NCBI GenBank assembly: GCA_037045155.1
Contig: JBAOIG010000002.1
Coordinates: 372,001-436,000 of the forward strand
Source: Thermomicrobiales bacterium
GTDB lineage: Bacteria; Chloroflexota; Chloroflexia; Thermomicrobiales; CFX8
Direction of reading: 5' to 3'
Length of the DNA: 64,000 nucleotides
Part shown: in pieces, positions 42,204-51,425 of the stretch
Numbering within the stretch: the stretch's first letter is position 1
Layout of the letters: the number at the start of each line of letters is the position of its first letter
The notes under the pieces: generated by a model
Told to the model about the DNA's origin: nothing
The model's input: the letters and a program-made list of their open reading frames with translations, nothing else
The model's database searches: none
Program-made: the position numbers and the translations under genes

Positions 42204-42236
42204 CAACGCCCCCGCTGGCCCGGGGGCGTTGTTGTT
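42204..42236 (+). terminator. Intrinsic terminator after the large secreted protein
   Basis: CAACGCCCCCG pairs perfectly with CGGGGGCGTTG around CTGGCC and is followed by TTGTT, 22 bases past the stop. Confidence 0.78.
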
Positions 42237-42332
42237 CCTGCGGTTGTTCGAATGACTGTGCCCGGCGTATTCTGGCGCAGCCGCCCTGGACAGCGGAAGC
42301 GGCTGGATGTGGGAGTTGGGGGTGGCCGACGC

Positions 42333-43226
42333 ATGAACGAGGTTCTCGCGCGAGATGGTTTGACCGAGATCAACGGGCTCCGGCTGGCCTGGCAGGAATG
42401 GGTTGGCGGCGACGCGCGGCCACCGGTCCTGTTGATCCACGGGCTGGGGTCATCGAAGCGTGTCTGGGATCTGGTCGGGCCGATCCTCGGGCGAGAGCGG
42501 CGCGTTGTCGCTCTCGATCAACGGGGCCATGGCGAGAGCGACAAGCGGGATGACGGCTACGACATCGAGCAGATCGTCCGCGACGATCGCGCGCTGGCGG
42601 AGGCGCTTGGTCTACGGCTACCGGTCGTCGTCGGCCATTCGTGGGGGGCCGACGTCGCGCTGGCCTACGCATCGCTCTTTCCCTATGGCGTCAGCGCTGT
42701 CGTCCTGGTCGATGGCGGAGTCGTTGATATGCGGTCGTTGTCCGACGCGAGCTGGGCGGACATCGAGCACGACCTGCAGTCCCCGGATGTGAGTGGGCTC
42801 TCGCGAGATGAGTTCCTGGCGCGGACACGATCGCGGCGCGATCTGCCGTGGCGGCCCGAGCTGGATGAGATCGCCCTCAGCACCGTGTGTGTGCGTGAGG
42901 ATGGCGCAATCTCGCCTCGACTCACGCGCGAAAGCCAGCGCAAGATTCTTCGCTCGGTCCGGGAGTACCGGCCGGCCGACTACTTCGAGGCGGTTGCCTG
43001 CCCGGTGACGATCGTGCTGGCCGATAACTCGACCGCCGATGAGCGGGCGCGCGCATTCCTCGCGCTCAAGCAGCAGGGGGCCGACGCGGCGCTGATGGGA
43101 CTGCGACGCTCACCCGACCGTCGGGTGGTCTGGTTCTCGGAGACGGCCCACAACATCCCGGTTCACCGCCCGGAGGCGCTGACAGCTGAGATCGAGATGA
43201 CGATCGCAACGCTGGATGATGAATGA
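42333..43226 (+). CDS. Alpha/beta-fold hydrolase
   Basis: A 297-residue alpha/beta hydrolase. The oxyanion-hole HGLG is in VLLIHGLGSSKRVW, the nucleophile elbow is GHSWGAD (about residue 101), and the C-terminal catalytic His is in SETAHNIPVHRPEALT. DQRGHGESDK is the usual second-strand segment. These enzymes cleave esters, amides or C-C bonds. GGGGGTGG precedes the ATG, which is preferred over an earlier in-frame start. It is convergent with the SOD gene. Substrate unknown. Confidence 0.88.
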   Translation: MNEVLARDGLTEINGLRLAWQEWVGGDARPPVLLIHGLGSSKRVWDLVGPILGRERRVVALDQRGHGESDKRDDGYDIEQIVRDDRALAEALGLRLPVVVGHSWGADVALAYASLFPYGVSAVVLVDGGVVDMRSLSDASWADIEHDLQSPDVSGLSRDEFLARTRSRRDLPWRPELDEIALSTVCVREDGAISPRLTRESQRKILRSVREYRPADYFEAVACPVTIVLADNSTADERARAFLALKQQGADAALMGLRRSPDRRVVWFSETAHNIPVHRPEALTAEIEMTIATLDDE

Positions 43227-43238
43227 GCGAGATACGAA

Positions 43239-43262
43239 CCGGGAGGGCGATTGCCCTCCCGG
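43239..43262. terminator. Bidirectional hairpin between hydrolase and SOD genes
   Basis: CCGGGAGGGC pairs with GCCCTCCCGG around GATT, between two convergent stops. No U-tract. Confidence 0.6.
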
Positions 43263-43300
43263 CTCGTGGGCCTGTTGGTGGGGTGCGAGGGTATCCGAGG

Positions 43301-43912
43301 TTACCCCTTGGACTTGACGTAACGCTCGTTGACGGCGTCCCAGTTGATGGTATTCCACCAGGCGGCCAGATAGTCTGGCCGGCGGTTCTGGTATTTGAGG
43401 TAGTAGGCGTGCTCCCAGACATCGACGCCCATGATCGGATAGTTCCCGTCCATGAACGGGCTGTCCTGATTGGCGGTGCTGATGACCTCCAGGCCACCGC
43501 TGCCATTCGCGATCAGCCAGGCCCAGCCGGAGCCGAACCGGCCAGCGCCGGCCGCGTTCATCTTCGCCTTGAGCTCGTCAAGACTGCCGAACGTGCTCTT
43601 GATCGCGTCGGCCAGTGCGCCGGTTGGCTCGCCGCCGCCATTCGGGCCCATAATCTCCCAGAACATGGTGTGATTAGCGTGCCCGCCGCCATTGTTACGG
43701 ACTGCTGTGCGCTTGGCTTCGGGGACTTTGTCAATATTCCGGAGCAGATCCTCGATCGCCATGTCGGCGAACTCGGTGCCGTCGACCGCGGCGTTGAGGT
43801 TGTTGACATAAGCAGCATGATGCTTATCGTGGTGGATACTCATCGTCTGCTGGTCGATATTCGGCTCGAGCGCATCTTCTGCATACGGCAGTTTCGGAAG
43901 ATCAAATGCCAT
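43301..43912 (-). CDS. sodA: Superoxide dismutase, Mn type
   Basis: A 203-residue Fe/Mn superoxide dismutase that converts superoxide to peroxide and oxygen. Metal ligands: His27 (SIHHDKHH), His81 (GGGHANHTMFW) and the Asp/His pair of GVDVWEHAYYLKYQ. GGG before HANH and ANQDSP (Gln from the C-terminal domain) are the Mn-type outer-sphere pattern rather than the Fe-type. Length is standard. ATG with GGGAGG upstream. No export signal, so it is cytoplasmic. Confidence 0.94.
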   Translation of the reverse strand: MAFDLPKLPYAEDALEPNIDQQTMSIHHDKHHAAYVNNLNAAVDGTEFADMAIEDLLRNIDKVPEAKRTAVRNNGGGHANHTMFWEIMGPNGGGEPTGALADAIKSTFGSLDELKAKMNAAGAGRFGSGWAWLIANGSGGLEVISTANQDSPFMDGNYPIMGVDVWEHAYYLKYQNRRPDYLAAWWNTINWDAVNERYVKSKG

Positions 43913-44132
43913 ACGTTGAACCCTCCCTGTGACTATCGCGATGAACCGTTTGGCCGTGCCGTCGGGTGGCAGCGGCGCCAGAACCACAGGCGCCACACGG
44001 CTACCGTCTAGAATAGCCAACCATAGCGGCAATCGCAATGCGAAACACGTCGCATGCGCGTGGCCGGCCACATATTCCATAGCACAATGCTTGCCAGGAT
44101 CAGTCGGACGACGGATGACGAGGAGTAGTTGG

Positions 44133-44582
44133 ATGTGGAGTGATGCCGCGCGGGTCAGTGTTGCGCTGGATCGGCGTCGATTCCTTAGAATTCTGGCCGG
44201 CGCGATAGCCATGCCGCTCGCTGCAGCCTGTGGCGGCAAGGGTGATACGACGCCATCCGCCTCGCCGACGACGACGGGCCCACGAACGCATGTGGTCAGC
44301 ATGACCGATGCGCCAGCGTTCGACCCGGCCGAGCTCACGATCGCGGCCGGCGACACCGTTACCTTTGTCTCGGCCGGCAACGAGCCGCACACGACGACCT
44401 GCGATCCGGCCCGGCTGCCCGATATTGCAGCACTCCCCGAGCTCGCCGCCATCTGGGATTCCGGCCCGCTCCTGCCCGGCCAACGCTTCAGTGTCCGCCT
44501 GACTGTTCCCGGCGTCTACACCTATGCCTGCATTGACCACGCCACCGAGGGGATGGTCGGGAAAGTGACGGTCGCGGGGTAG
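44133..44582 (+). CDS. Plastocyanin-like blue-copper lipoprotein
   Basis: A 149-residue exported type 1 copper protein. An RRRFLR twin-arginine-like start precedes the hydrophobic segment and lipobox LAAAC (Cys33). The copper ligands are His86 (NEPHTT), Cys133, His136 and Met141 in YACIDHATEGM, with the C-x2-H-x4-M spacing of plastocyanin/pseudoazurin. It would carry single electrons at the outer face of the membrane; the NirK at 57.6 kb is a possible partner in the cell. GAGGAG precedes the ATG. The stop lies close to the convergent YbaK gene. Confidence 0.88.
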   Translation: MWSDAARVSVALDRRRFLRILAGAIAMPLAAACGGKGDTTPSASPTTTGPRTHVVSMTDAPAFDPAELTIAAGDTVTFVSAGNEPHTTTCDPARLPDIAALPELAAIWDSGPLLPGQRFSVRLTVPGVYTYACIDHATEGMVGKVTVAG

Positions 44583-44587
44583 GATCC

Positions 44588-45034
44588 TTACGCCTTGACT
44601 AACTGGACCACGCGCCCGCCAGTCAGATCGAGCAGGTCGCGAACGCGAATCTCCAACATTCGGTCATCGCGCCCGGATCCGCACCAGGCGATGTCGATCT
44701 GCGTGACGGCCTCGTCGAAGATGACGCGGGCGCGGACGACCGGCGCGATCGGCGCGAGGCCCTCCGGGTCGCAGCCGAGCGCCCAGCGCGCATCGTCGGC
44801 CGATGCGGGCGAGAGATCGGCCGGCCGGACACCGACGACGCGCGCCAGTCGGTCCAGGTCGATCGTGTCTCCCAGGCGAATCACCGCCAGCGTCCACTGC
44901 CCGCGCCCGGTGTGAAAAGCGACGGTGGTCAGCCAGAGCTGGCGGGTCTGTGGCGCCAGATCGCGGTGGATCAGCCGATACGGAACCCGTTGTTCCAGCA
45001 GTTGGCGGAGAATGCGATCATGGGCTGGAAGCAT
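44588..45034 (-). CDS. YbaK/prolyl-tRNA synthetase-associated domain protein
   Basis: A 148-residue protein of the YbaK/ProX deacylase family, which clears mischarged aminoacyl-tRNAs such as Cys-tRNAPro. It begins LPAHDRILRQLLEQRVPYRLI, has the AFHTGRGQWTLAVIRLGDTIDLDRLARVVG core and a family-like LGCDPEGLAPIAP region. The conserved lysine of YbaK that follows the first strand is not obvious (TTVAFHTG replaces the K-containing segment), so substrate or activity may differ. Confidence 0.78.
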   Translation of the reverse strand: MLPAHDRILRQLLEQRVPYRLIHRDLAPQTRQLWLTTVAFHTGRGQWTLAVIRLGDTIDLDRLARVVGVRPADLSPASADDARWALGCDPEGLAPIAPVVRARVIFDEAVTQIDIAWCGSGRDDRMLEIRVRDLLDLTGGRVVQLVKA

Positions 45035-45079
45035 CGTGGAATTCCTCCCCCGGTGGCGTGACGCGAGCCACCGCGCCGA

Positions 45080-45622
45080 TCAGACAGGCACGAGCGGGGT
45101 GTGTGGCTCGGCCGGCAGCATGACCTCGACGGTGTCCTCCTCACGGACGATACCGCCGGTGATGACGATGGCCATCACGCCTGCCTTGCGGACGAGGTTG
45201 CCCTCGGCGTCGCGGTCGAGTGTCGCCTTCATTAACCCCTGCTCGATCTCGTCGAGGAGCGCGCAGGGATTCCGAAGCCCGGTGACCTCGACAACCGCTT
45301 CGGCGCCAAGCCGCAGCCGTGTGCCGGTCGGCAGCCCCAGCAGATCGATGCCGCTTGTCGTCACGTTCTCGCCGAGACGGCCCGGGATGGCTGTGAAGCC
45401 TCCGGCCCGCAGCTCGTCGAACAGCTCGGCGTGGATCAGGTGAACCTGACGCAGATTCGGCTGGTCTGGATTGCGCGCCACTCGCGCGCGATGCTTGACC
45501 ATGACTCCCGCGTGGGCGTCTCCCTCGACCCCCAGCCCTTCCACCAACGTGATCTCCGGCTCGCTCGGCTTGCTCAGCGTATGCGTCGCGCTCCGGCTCA
45601 CTCCGACAACTTTCCCACTCAC
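45080..45622 (-). CDS. MOSC domain protein
   Basis: A 180-residue MOSC-domain protein, a beta-barrel family that handles sulfur or molybdenum cofactor in sulfurylation reactions. Motifs: SKPSEPEITLVEGLGVEGDAHAG near the start, RQVHLIHAELFDEL, GRLGENVTTSGIDLLGLPTGTRLRLG, and the conserved RNPCALLDEI with the family's catalytic Cys. GTG start with AGGAG upstream. No Moco enzyme is nearby. Confidence 0.9.
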   Translation of the reverse strand: MSGKVVGVSRSATHTLSKPSEPEITLVEGLGVEGDAHAGVMVKHRARVARNPDQPNLRQVHLIHAELFDELRAGGFTAIPGRLGENVTTSGIDLLGLPTGTRLRLGAEAVVEVTGLRNPCALLDEIEQGLMKATLDRDAEGNLVRKAGVMAIVITGGIVREEDTVEVMLPAEPHTPLVPV

Positions 45623-45700
45623 TCTGACCCAGCTCCTGTCAACGTGGGCGAACCTCGTGTTCGCCCAAACGAACCCATGTCCTTGCGTCCTGCGTCACGA

Positions 45701-46561
45701 TTACCGCACGCCGACTGCCAACGCGCGACCTTCGACGAATTGAAAGTCGGGACGGTTGAGGATCGACGCGTCCCCGGCTGGCTCGACGAGCGCGGCAAGC
45801 GCGGCCTGCTGTTCGGGCCGGAGTGTCTGGATGCCTGGCGATGTGGAACACAGGTATGGGATCGCGACATCCAGGAAGCGTCGCTCGTCGTCGGTCAGTG
45901 GATGGACATAATCCCGCATCCGCAGGTATCCGCGCACCTCGCGCAGGCCGGCCTCCAGCAGATAGCCACGCAGCTTGTGGCCGGTGAACCAGTCGACAAA
46001 CCCCTCGTCAGTCCCGGTGTCGCCGCGCGGCAGGCAATCCTTCAGCGCGATCAGCAGCTCGTCCGGCATCGGGCCGAGCATCATCGGGTGCATTTCGACG
46101 TCCTGGACGGCAACCTTGCCCCCCGGGCGAACGACGCGGACCATCTCGCGGATGGCGGAGACCGGGTCTGCGACATACTGGAGCGATCCGGCGCACCAGA
46201 CGGCGTCGAACGCGGTGTCTTCGAACGGCAGCGACGACATCGGCCCCGTGTGCAGCTCGATCTGCCCCGCCCACGGCTGGCCGGCGATCCGGCTGCGGGC
46301 GATCTCCAGGTTCTCGGCGTCCGCATCGACGCCGACAATCCGACCCTCTGGCCCGACGATCGCGGCGATCCAGCCGAAGTGCGTGCCGCTGCCACAGCCA
46401 AGATCGAGAACCCGATCTCCCGGCAATAGCTCTGCCTGATTCAGCAGCGAGTGATAGACCTCGGCCATAGCCCGGAAGTGGCTATGCATCCAGAGGTCGC
46501 TGGTCAGGTCCAGCGCCGCCTCGCTTCGCAGGATCGAGCGGTGCGACCGTTCGTCAGTCAT
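45701..46561 (-). CDS. Class I SAM-dependent methyltransferase
   Basis: A 286-residue methyltransferase of the UbiE/Methyltransf_11 type. SAM motif I is VLDLGCGSGTHFGWIA (residues about 51-66), followed by GVDADAENLEIA and LPFEDTAFDAVWCAGSLQYV. VVRPGGKVAVQDVE is the usual post-motif. It lies three bases after the stop of the HemL-like gene on the same strand, so the two form an operon. Substrate unknown. Confidence 0.88.
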   Translation of the reverse strand: MTDERSHRSILRSEAALDLTSDLWMHSHFRAMAEVYHSLLNQAELLPGDRVLDLGCGSGTHFGWIAAIVGPEGRIVGVDADAENLEIARSRIAGQPWAGQIELHTGPMSSLPFEDTAFDAVWCAGSLQYVADPVSAIREMVRVVRPGGKVAVQDVEMHPMMLGPMPDELLIALKDCLPRGDTGTDEGFVDWFTGHKLRGYLLEAGLREVRGYLRMRDYVHPLTDDERRFLDVAIPYLCSTSPGIQTLRPEQQAALAALVEPAGDASILNRPDFQFVEGRALAVGVR

Positions 46562-46564
46562 CCG

Positions 46565-47908
46565 TCATCCCCCACCCTGTACATCGAGCGCCGCCTCGGT
46601 GAAGGCATTGACGAAGGCGTCGATCTCCATCGTGCCCATCGGTGTCGAGAGGCAGCCCATCAGCGACGGCGCGGTGATAATGCCATGCGCCATCAGCCCG
46701 CGGTGTAGCGTTGCGACGCGGGTGCGTTCCTCGCCGGCCGGCACGCTGCCGCGATAGTCGCGGATCGGCCGGTCGTGGAGATGAATCTGGAAGAGCGAGC
46801 CGGCCCCGGTTACCTGGCCCGGGATGCGCGCGCCATCCAGCGCCTCGGCCAATGCCTCACGGAGATGCGCGCCGAGAGTGGCCAACCTGTCGTACTCGGC
46901 CGGCGTCATCTTCTCCATCGCCGCCAATCCGGCGGCCATCGTGATCGGGTTTGCGTTGAACGTGCCGCCATGTGGCGCTTTCGTTGGGCCGTGGCGGGGG
47001 TCGAAGGCGCTCATCACCTCGGCCGAGCCACCGACCGCGCCAACCGGGAATCCCCCGCCGATGATCTTGCCCATCGTTGTCATGTCTGGCGTGATGCCGA
47101 GTATCGACTGCGCGCCGCCCCAGGCTGAGCGCAGCGCGATGACCTCGTCGAAGATCAGCACGATCCCCCGTGCGCGGGTCATCTCGCGCAGCGCCATCAG
47201 GAACGACAGGTCGGCGGGGACGAGGCCGGCCCGCATCGGCATCGGGTCGATCAGCACAGCGGCCAGGTCGTGCCAATGCCGGTCAATCAACCGTTCGGTT
47301 AGCGCCAGGTCGTTCATTCGCGAGATGACTACGTTGTCGAGCACCCCCTGCGGTGTGCCGGCCGAGTAGGGCAGCGACGGCGGTTCCGCGAGGTTCCAGG
47401 TGTCGGCCGGCGGAGTCATCGACACCTCGGCGAAGTCGTAGGAGCCGTGGTAACAGCCCTCGAACTTCATAATCTTGCCCCGGCCAGTGTGCGCCCTCGC
47501 CCCCTTGATCGCGATCATCACCGCCTCGGAGCCGGAGTTGGTGAAGCGGATCTGGTCGACCGACGGCACGCGGCTCGTCAGCAGCTCGGCCAACCGCACC
47601 TCCTGCTCGGTCGGCATCGCGAAGGCGACGCCACGCGGCAGCTGGGCGACCACCGCCGCGGTGATGTCCGGGTCGGCGTGGCCGTGGATCAGCGACGTGT
47701 AGTTGTTCAGGAAGTCGTACCGCGCCTGGCCATCGACATCGATGAGTACCGCGCCGCGCCCCTCGGCGGCATAAGGCGGGTATGGCGATTGATAGACCGT
47801 TGTCCGGCTGTTCCCGCCGGGCATGACCTTGCGTGCCCGCTCGTAGAGCTCACCGGCCTGCGAGCCGGGCGCGAGGAACGCCTCCTCGTGGCGGCTAACC
47901 TCGACCAT
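46565..47908 (-). CDS. Class III aminotransferase / glutamate-1-semialdehyde aminomutase-like
   Basis: A 447-residue PLP enzyme of the HemL family. Motifs: MPGGNSRTTVYQSPYP near the start, FTNSGSEAVMIAIKGARAHTGRGKIMKFEGCYHGSYD, VLIFDEVIALRSAWGGAQSILGITPDMTTMGKIIGGGFPVGAVGG, with the PLP lysine in MGKIIGGG. True HemL makes 5-aminolevulinate, but stand-alone relatives act on other amino ketones or amines. No haem gene is nearby, while DAO-type oxidases are, so a role in amine catabolism is at least as likely. ATG with GGGGAGG upstream. It is the first gene of a pair with the methyltransferase. Confidence 0.88.
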   Translation of the reverse strand: MVEVSRHEEAFLAPGSQAGELYERARKVMPGGNSRTTVYQSPYPPYAAEGRGAVLIDVDGQARYDFLNNYTSLIHGHADPDITAAVVAQLPRGVAFAMPTEQEVRLAELLTSRVPSVDQIRFTNSGSEAVMIAIKGARAHTGRGKIMKFEGCYHGSYDFAEVSMTPPADTWNLAEPPSLPYSAGTPQGVLDNVVISRMNDLALTERLIDRHWHDLAAVLIDPMPMRAGLVPADLSFLMALREMTRARGIVLIFDEVIALRSAWGGAQSILGITPDMTTMGKIIGGGFPVGAVGGSAEVMSAFDPRHGPTKAPHGGTFNANPITMAAGLAAMEKMTPAEYDRLATLGAHLREALAEALDGARIPGQVTGAGSLFQIHLHDRPIRDYRGSVPAGEERTRVATLHRGLMAHGIITAPSLMGCLSTPMGTMEIDAFVNAFTEAALDVQGGG

Positions 47909-48002
47909 TACTGACCTCCCCGTCGACTGCCGCGCTCAAGACGCGTGCAGAGTAGAGGTTCTTGCCATGAATGACAACGGGCGACGCGCGGGAGAAGCGG
48001 CG

Positions 48003-49187
48003 TCAGCCTTGTCGGGCTTGTGGCGTCATCGGGTCGAGATAGTCGGTCGGGCTGATCGAGTGCTTCCCTTCCGCGAAACGGGTGTAGCGCACCAGGCTCA
48101 GGTCCAGCGCGAGCGATCCGCCCGTCGTCATTAGCTCGGCCATCACTGCGCCGACGGCCGGCGAGATCTTGAAGCCGTGGCCACAGAAGCCGACCGCGCA
48201 GAAGAGCCCATCGGTCTCCGGCACGCGGTCCAGCACCGGCAGGTCGTCGGGCGTCATGTCATAGATCCCGGCGAGACTCCGCCGGACTCCCGCGTCGTGC
48301 ATGGCCGGGAATCGCTTTGAGATCCGCTCACCCACGCGCTCGATGTGCGCCGGGGACGTCGTCTCGCTATACGTGTCGGGGTCATCAGGCGTGCCGGTGC
48401 CGGTGCCGATCAGGGTGAGATTCGACCCCTCGGGGCGAAAATACAGATCCATCGCCCCGTCGAGGATCGTCATGTGACCATTGGCGAGCGCTGGCGGCCG
48501 CTCGGCCACTGCCACCTCGTGCCGTTCGCCATAGATCGGGAGATCCTGACCGACCGACTGCAGGAGCGGACGAGACCACGCATTCGCGGCGATGAGCACG
48601 ATTGGCGCTGCGAACTGACCCTGACTGGTATCGACGCCCGTCACGCGGCCGTTCTCAGTCAGAATCCCTGTCACCGCAGTGTTGGTGCGGAGCCTGACGC
48701 CGCGGTCCCGGGCAGCGCTCATCAGCGAGGATGCGGTTGATGACGGATCCGCGTAGCCGGACTCTGGCTCGTAGGCCGCGGCCTCGATATCGTCCAGCCA
48801 GAGACCCGGCTGGATCTCGTCGATGTCGGCTCGGGAGATGACCTGCGTGTTGACACCGATGTCCTGCTGCATCCGCACGTTGGCGCGCAGCTTGGACATC
48901 ACCTCGGGCGTTGCCAGCCGGAGGACGCCAGTCTGAACGAACCCGCAATCGCCGCCGACGATCTCGTCCCAGTGCTTGAACCACTGAAACGCCCGAAAGG
49001 CGAGTTGCGTTTCAATCGGGTTCGTGTAGTGCATCCGCACCAGTCCGCTCGACTTGCCCGTCGCGCCGCTGGCGACCTGCCGGCGCTCGAGGACGAGCAC
49101 GTTGGTCACACCTCGTCGCGCGAGGCTGAAGGCGGTGCTGGCGCCCACGACGCCGGCCCCGATGATGATGACGTCCGCGGTTTCCAT
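48003..49187 (-). CDS. DAO-family FAD-dependent oxidoreductase (sarcosine oxidase beta-like)
   Basis: A 394-residue flavoenzyme of the D-amino-acid oxidase superfamily, oxidising secondary or primary amines to imines. The FAD motif is VIIIGAGVVGASTAFSLA at the N-terminus, then LVLERRQVASGATGKSSGLVRMHY, a substrate-binding middle domain, and the C-terminal FCGHGFKISPAVGAVMAELM that closes the FAD site. This C-terminal pattern is typical of sarcosine/dimethylglycine-type oxidases. ATG preceded by GGAGAGG. It lies upstream of the HemL-like gene on the same strand, 94 bp apart. Confidence 0.9.
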   Translation of the reverse strand: METADVIIIGAGVVGASTAFSLARRGVTNVLVLERRQVASGATGKSSGLVRMHYTNPIETQLAFRAFQWFKHWDEIVGGDCGFVQTGVLRLATPEVMSKLRANVRMQQDIGVNTQVISRADIDEIQPGLWLDDIEAAAYEPESGYADPSSTASSLMSAARDRGVRLRTNTAVTGILTENGRVTGVDTSQGQFAAPIVLIAANAWSRPLLQSVGQDLPIYGERHEVAVAERPPALANGHMTILDGAMDLYFRPEGSNLTLIGTGTGTPDDPDTYSETTSPAHIERVGERISKRFPAMHDAGVRRSLAGIYDMTPDDLPVLDRVPETDGLFCAVGFCGHGFKISPAVGAVMAELMTTGGSLALDLSLVRYTRFAEGKHSISPTDYLDPMTPQARQG

Positions 49188-49628
49188 ATTGGACCTCTCC
49201 TGCCTCTCGAAGATCGATTCGTTACGCAGCGGCGGTTTCAAGCTGTTCGGCGATTACATAACGACACGACACACAAAGTGACGCCACCGTAAGAATTGAA
49301 CGGTATCGACCCAAGGCGACTTCTCATCTGGGAGACTGTCACGATGCTAGGCGATGCAGGAAGTTGCTGTCAATACACCGTACTAACTACTCATACGCGA
49401 TCAACCAATGGTGTTGACATTCGCCCCCGAACGAGGGTAATCGGTTGGACATTACGGCGAGTGATAATCAATCTGACAGTGATCTCGCAGAGAGTATCTG
49501 CGTGCATCGGTGGCGCCATACGGTTCAGCGGCCAGATCGGTACAAGCCTGTGCCTGGCGTCTCGGCTGCGCCCAGCGTTAGAGGATTGGGCGGAGTACAA
49601 CTATGTCTTGCGACAAACGTTCTCGATC
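49188..49628. other. AT-richer intergenic stretch
   Basis: No gene is supported. Base composition is clearly less GC-rich than the flanking kilobases. One frame is open at 49296-49742 but it has no ribosome site and unlikely composition and overlaps a real gene. A TTGACA at 49414 without a good -10 box at 17 bp is the only promoter-like element noted. Confidence 0.5.
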
Positions 49629-50798
49629 TCACTCGCTTTTTACGTTGATCGATCGGTGAGAAGTGTCCCGGAAACGTTCAGGTCGGTAGGGAGTCAATTC
49701 GGGGACTTCAGCACCAAGAAGGTCCTCGCGCACGAGGTTTGAAACGATCGCCGACAGGGTCATGCCACTATGCATGACGAGATGGTAGAGGCCTGCGATG
49801 TCTGGATCAAAACCGATAATTGGGTGGCCGTCCTTTGGCATCGCCAAGATTCCGAGGCGAACCCCCTCCACCCTGACGCCAGCAATACCGGGGATGATCG
49901 CCGTCGCATTCTGAACTGCCTGCTGCGGGAATGGGTGACCACTCTCTAGTGGCACTTCCGATTCAACTAATACATCGTAGTCATAGCGAGATAGTAGTAA
50001 CCGCCAGCCACCGTCGGCGCGCATGGAGGTCTCGGGGGCGTTGATGACGCTGCGTAGCGACACCGGCGCCGGTTCGGTGACAATCAATAGCCCCGACTGG
50101 CGCTCTACGGGCAGATCGATTCCGGCTAACGCGGCCACGCGTTTTGCGTCGGGGCCGGCCGCGTTGATCACCGCGTCGGCCGGCAGGCGCTCCCCGCTGG
50201 CCAGCACCACCCCCTCGACCGTGCCAGACTGGACCGTAATCCCGACGATCTCGTCGCGGACGATCTGCGCTCCGTAGCGACGGACTGCCGCGCTGAGCGC
50301 GCCGTGGCACAAGCCGACGCCATTCAGCCAGCCCTCATGCGGGGCGACGTAGACCTCCTCGACGCGGTCCGGGTCAATGAACAGATCTGGCTCCAGCTCG
50401 CGCATCACCTGCTCGGGGCTGAGCGTCTCGACCCGGTAGCCCCACTGACGCAGGCTGCGCACACGCTCGCGCAGCGGCTCGGCGTGGTCGCGGTCGTCGT
50501 GGTGCGCCCAGGTGATGCCGCCGCCGATGTGGACCCAGTCGCCGCCCAGCTCGCGGGCGAGGTCCTGATGCTCGCCGATCGAGCGCAGGTTGAGCCGGTG
50601 GTAATCGCGCGGGGTCTTGCCGAACGAGTTCAGCCAGGCAAAGGAGCTACCGGACGTGCCGGCCCCCGGGAAGCGTCGCTCGACGACGGTCACCGCCGCG
50701 CCGGCCTGCGCCAGCCGGTACGCCGTCGCCGACCCGACCGCCCCGGCGCCAATGATGACTATCGACGCATCACTGAAGTATGAGGCCCCTATTAGCAC
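49629..50798 (-). CDS. DAO-family FAD-dependent oxidoreductase
   Basis: A 389-residue DAO-superfamily flavoenzyme. FAD motif: IVIIGAGAVGSATAYRLA (residues about 12-29) followed by VTVVERRFPGAGTSGSSFAWLNSFGK, the distinctive SGSSFAWLN segment of a subgroup common in soil bacteria. The middle substrate domain contains YVAPHEGWLNGVGLC. The C-terminal MHSGMTLSAIVSNLVREDL replaces the more common GHG motif. GTG start with GAAGGTGG seven bases upstream. It differs clearly from the two other DAO enzymes here, so it is not a recent duplicate. Substrate unknown. Confidence 0.88.
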   Translation of the reverse strand: MLIGASYFSDASIVIIGAGAVGSATAYRLAQAGAAVTVVERRFPGAGTSGSSFAWLNSFGKTPRDYHRLNLRSIGEHQDLARELGGDWVHIGGGITWAHHDDRDHAEPLRERVRSLRQWGYRVETLSPEQVMRELEPDLFIDPDRVEEVYVAPHEGWLNGVGLCHGALSAAVRRYGAQIVRDEIVGITVQSGTVEGVVLASGERLPADAVINAAGPDAKRVAALAGIDLPVERQSGLLIVTEPAPVSLRSVINAPETSMRADGGWRLLLSRYDYDVLVESEVPLESGHPFPQQAVQNATAIIPGIAGVRVEGVRLGILAMPKDGHPIIGFDPDIAGLYHLVMHSGMTLSAIVSNLVREDLLGAEVPELTPYRPERFRDTSHRSINVKSE

Positions 50799-51425
50799 TG
50801 GAACACCACCTTCACATGTTGACCCCGGGGCTAGGTTAGCGCCCCCGAGAGCGTGTCAGCAACTGATCGCTATTGACGATGAGAGCCAGTCTCTGGTCAT
50901 CATCGAACTGAAGAACGGGCTGCGTGTGCGGAACAAATGCACAGTTAGCGATGTCAGAATGGCACTGAATTGCTTGATGCGCAATGGTGCGGCAAGGATA
51001 CGGACTTCCTACAAGGTGTCTCGCGCTACTAGCCACTTACCGCTGGGATCGGAGGCAGGGCTAGTACCTCGGGTGTTACGCAGCACGAACTCAGCACCGT
51101 CACGCGAGTCAGGCCGGCAGACATTGGAGCGACACAGCGAGAAGCAGAGTGCAGGGTCGTGCAGAGGCGCAGAGTATCTCGCTTGACGTAGTTGATACGG
51201 CGTGATAGGTTCACCTTACAGACCACAACGCAGTGGAATCGTTTGAGTTCGGCACACACGGCTGTCAGGCCAAGATGGCTGCCAGGTTCGTCCATCTGGC
51301 GATACTGTGGCGCTCTTGAACCGACCAATGATCGTGATGGCGTGGCTTGCTGCAGTGCCTGTGTCCACGTTTTTGCACTACTTGAGTAGCTAGGTGGGTT
51401 CGGTTTCCGGAGGAAGGGGACAGCG
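50799..51425. other. Long upstream region of the peptide transporter genes
   Basis: No gene is supported in 627 bp. A promoter-like pair, TTGACG (51183-51188) and TAGGTT (51206-51211) with a 17-bp spacer, points toward the transporter genes and would give a leader of about 215 nt. I found no clear riboswitch in that leader. Frames that are open here lack ribosome sites. Confidence 0.5.
51183..51211 (+). promoter_or_regulatory. Candidate promoter of the peptide-type ABC importer
   Basis: TTGACG-17 bp-TAGGTT upstream of the substrate-binding protein gene. It matches the sigma-70 consensus at 5/6 and 3/6 positions. Confidence 0.4.

Noticed and set aside
49296..49742. 148-codon plus-strand frame
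   Set aside because: No ribosome site, overlaps the end of a real DAO gene on the other strand, and composition is not protein-like.
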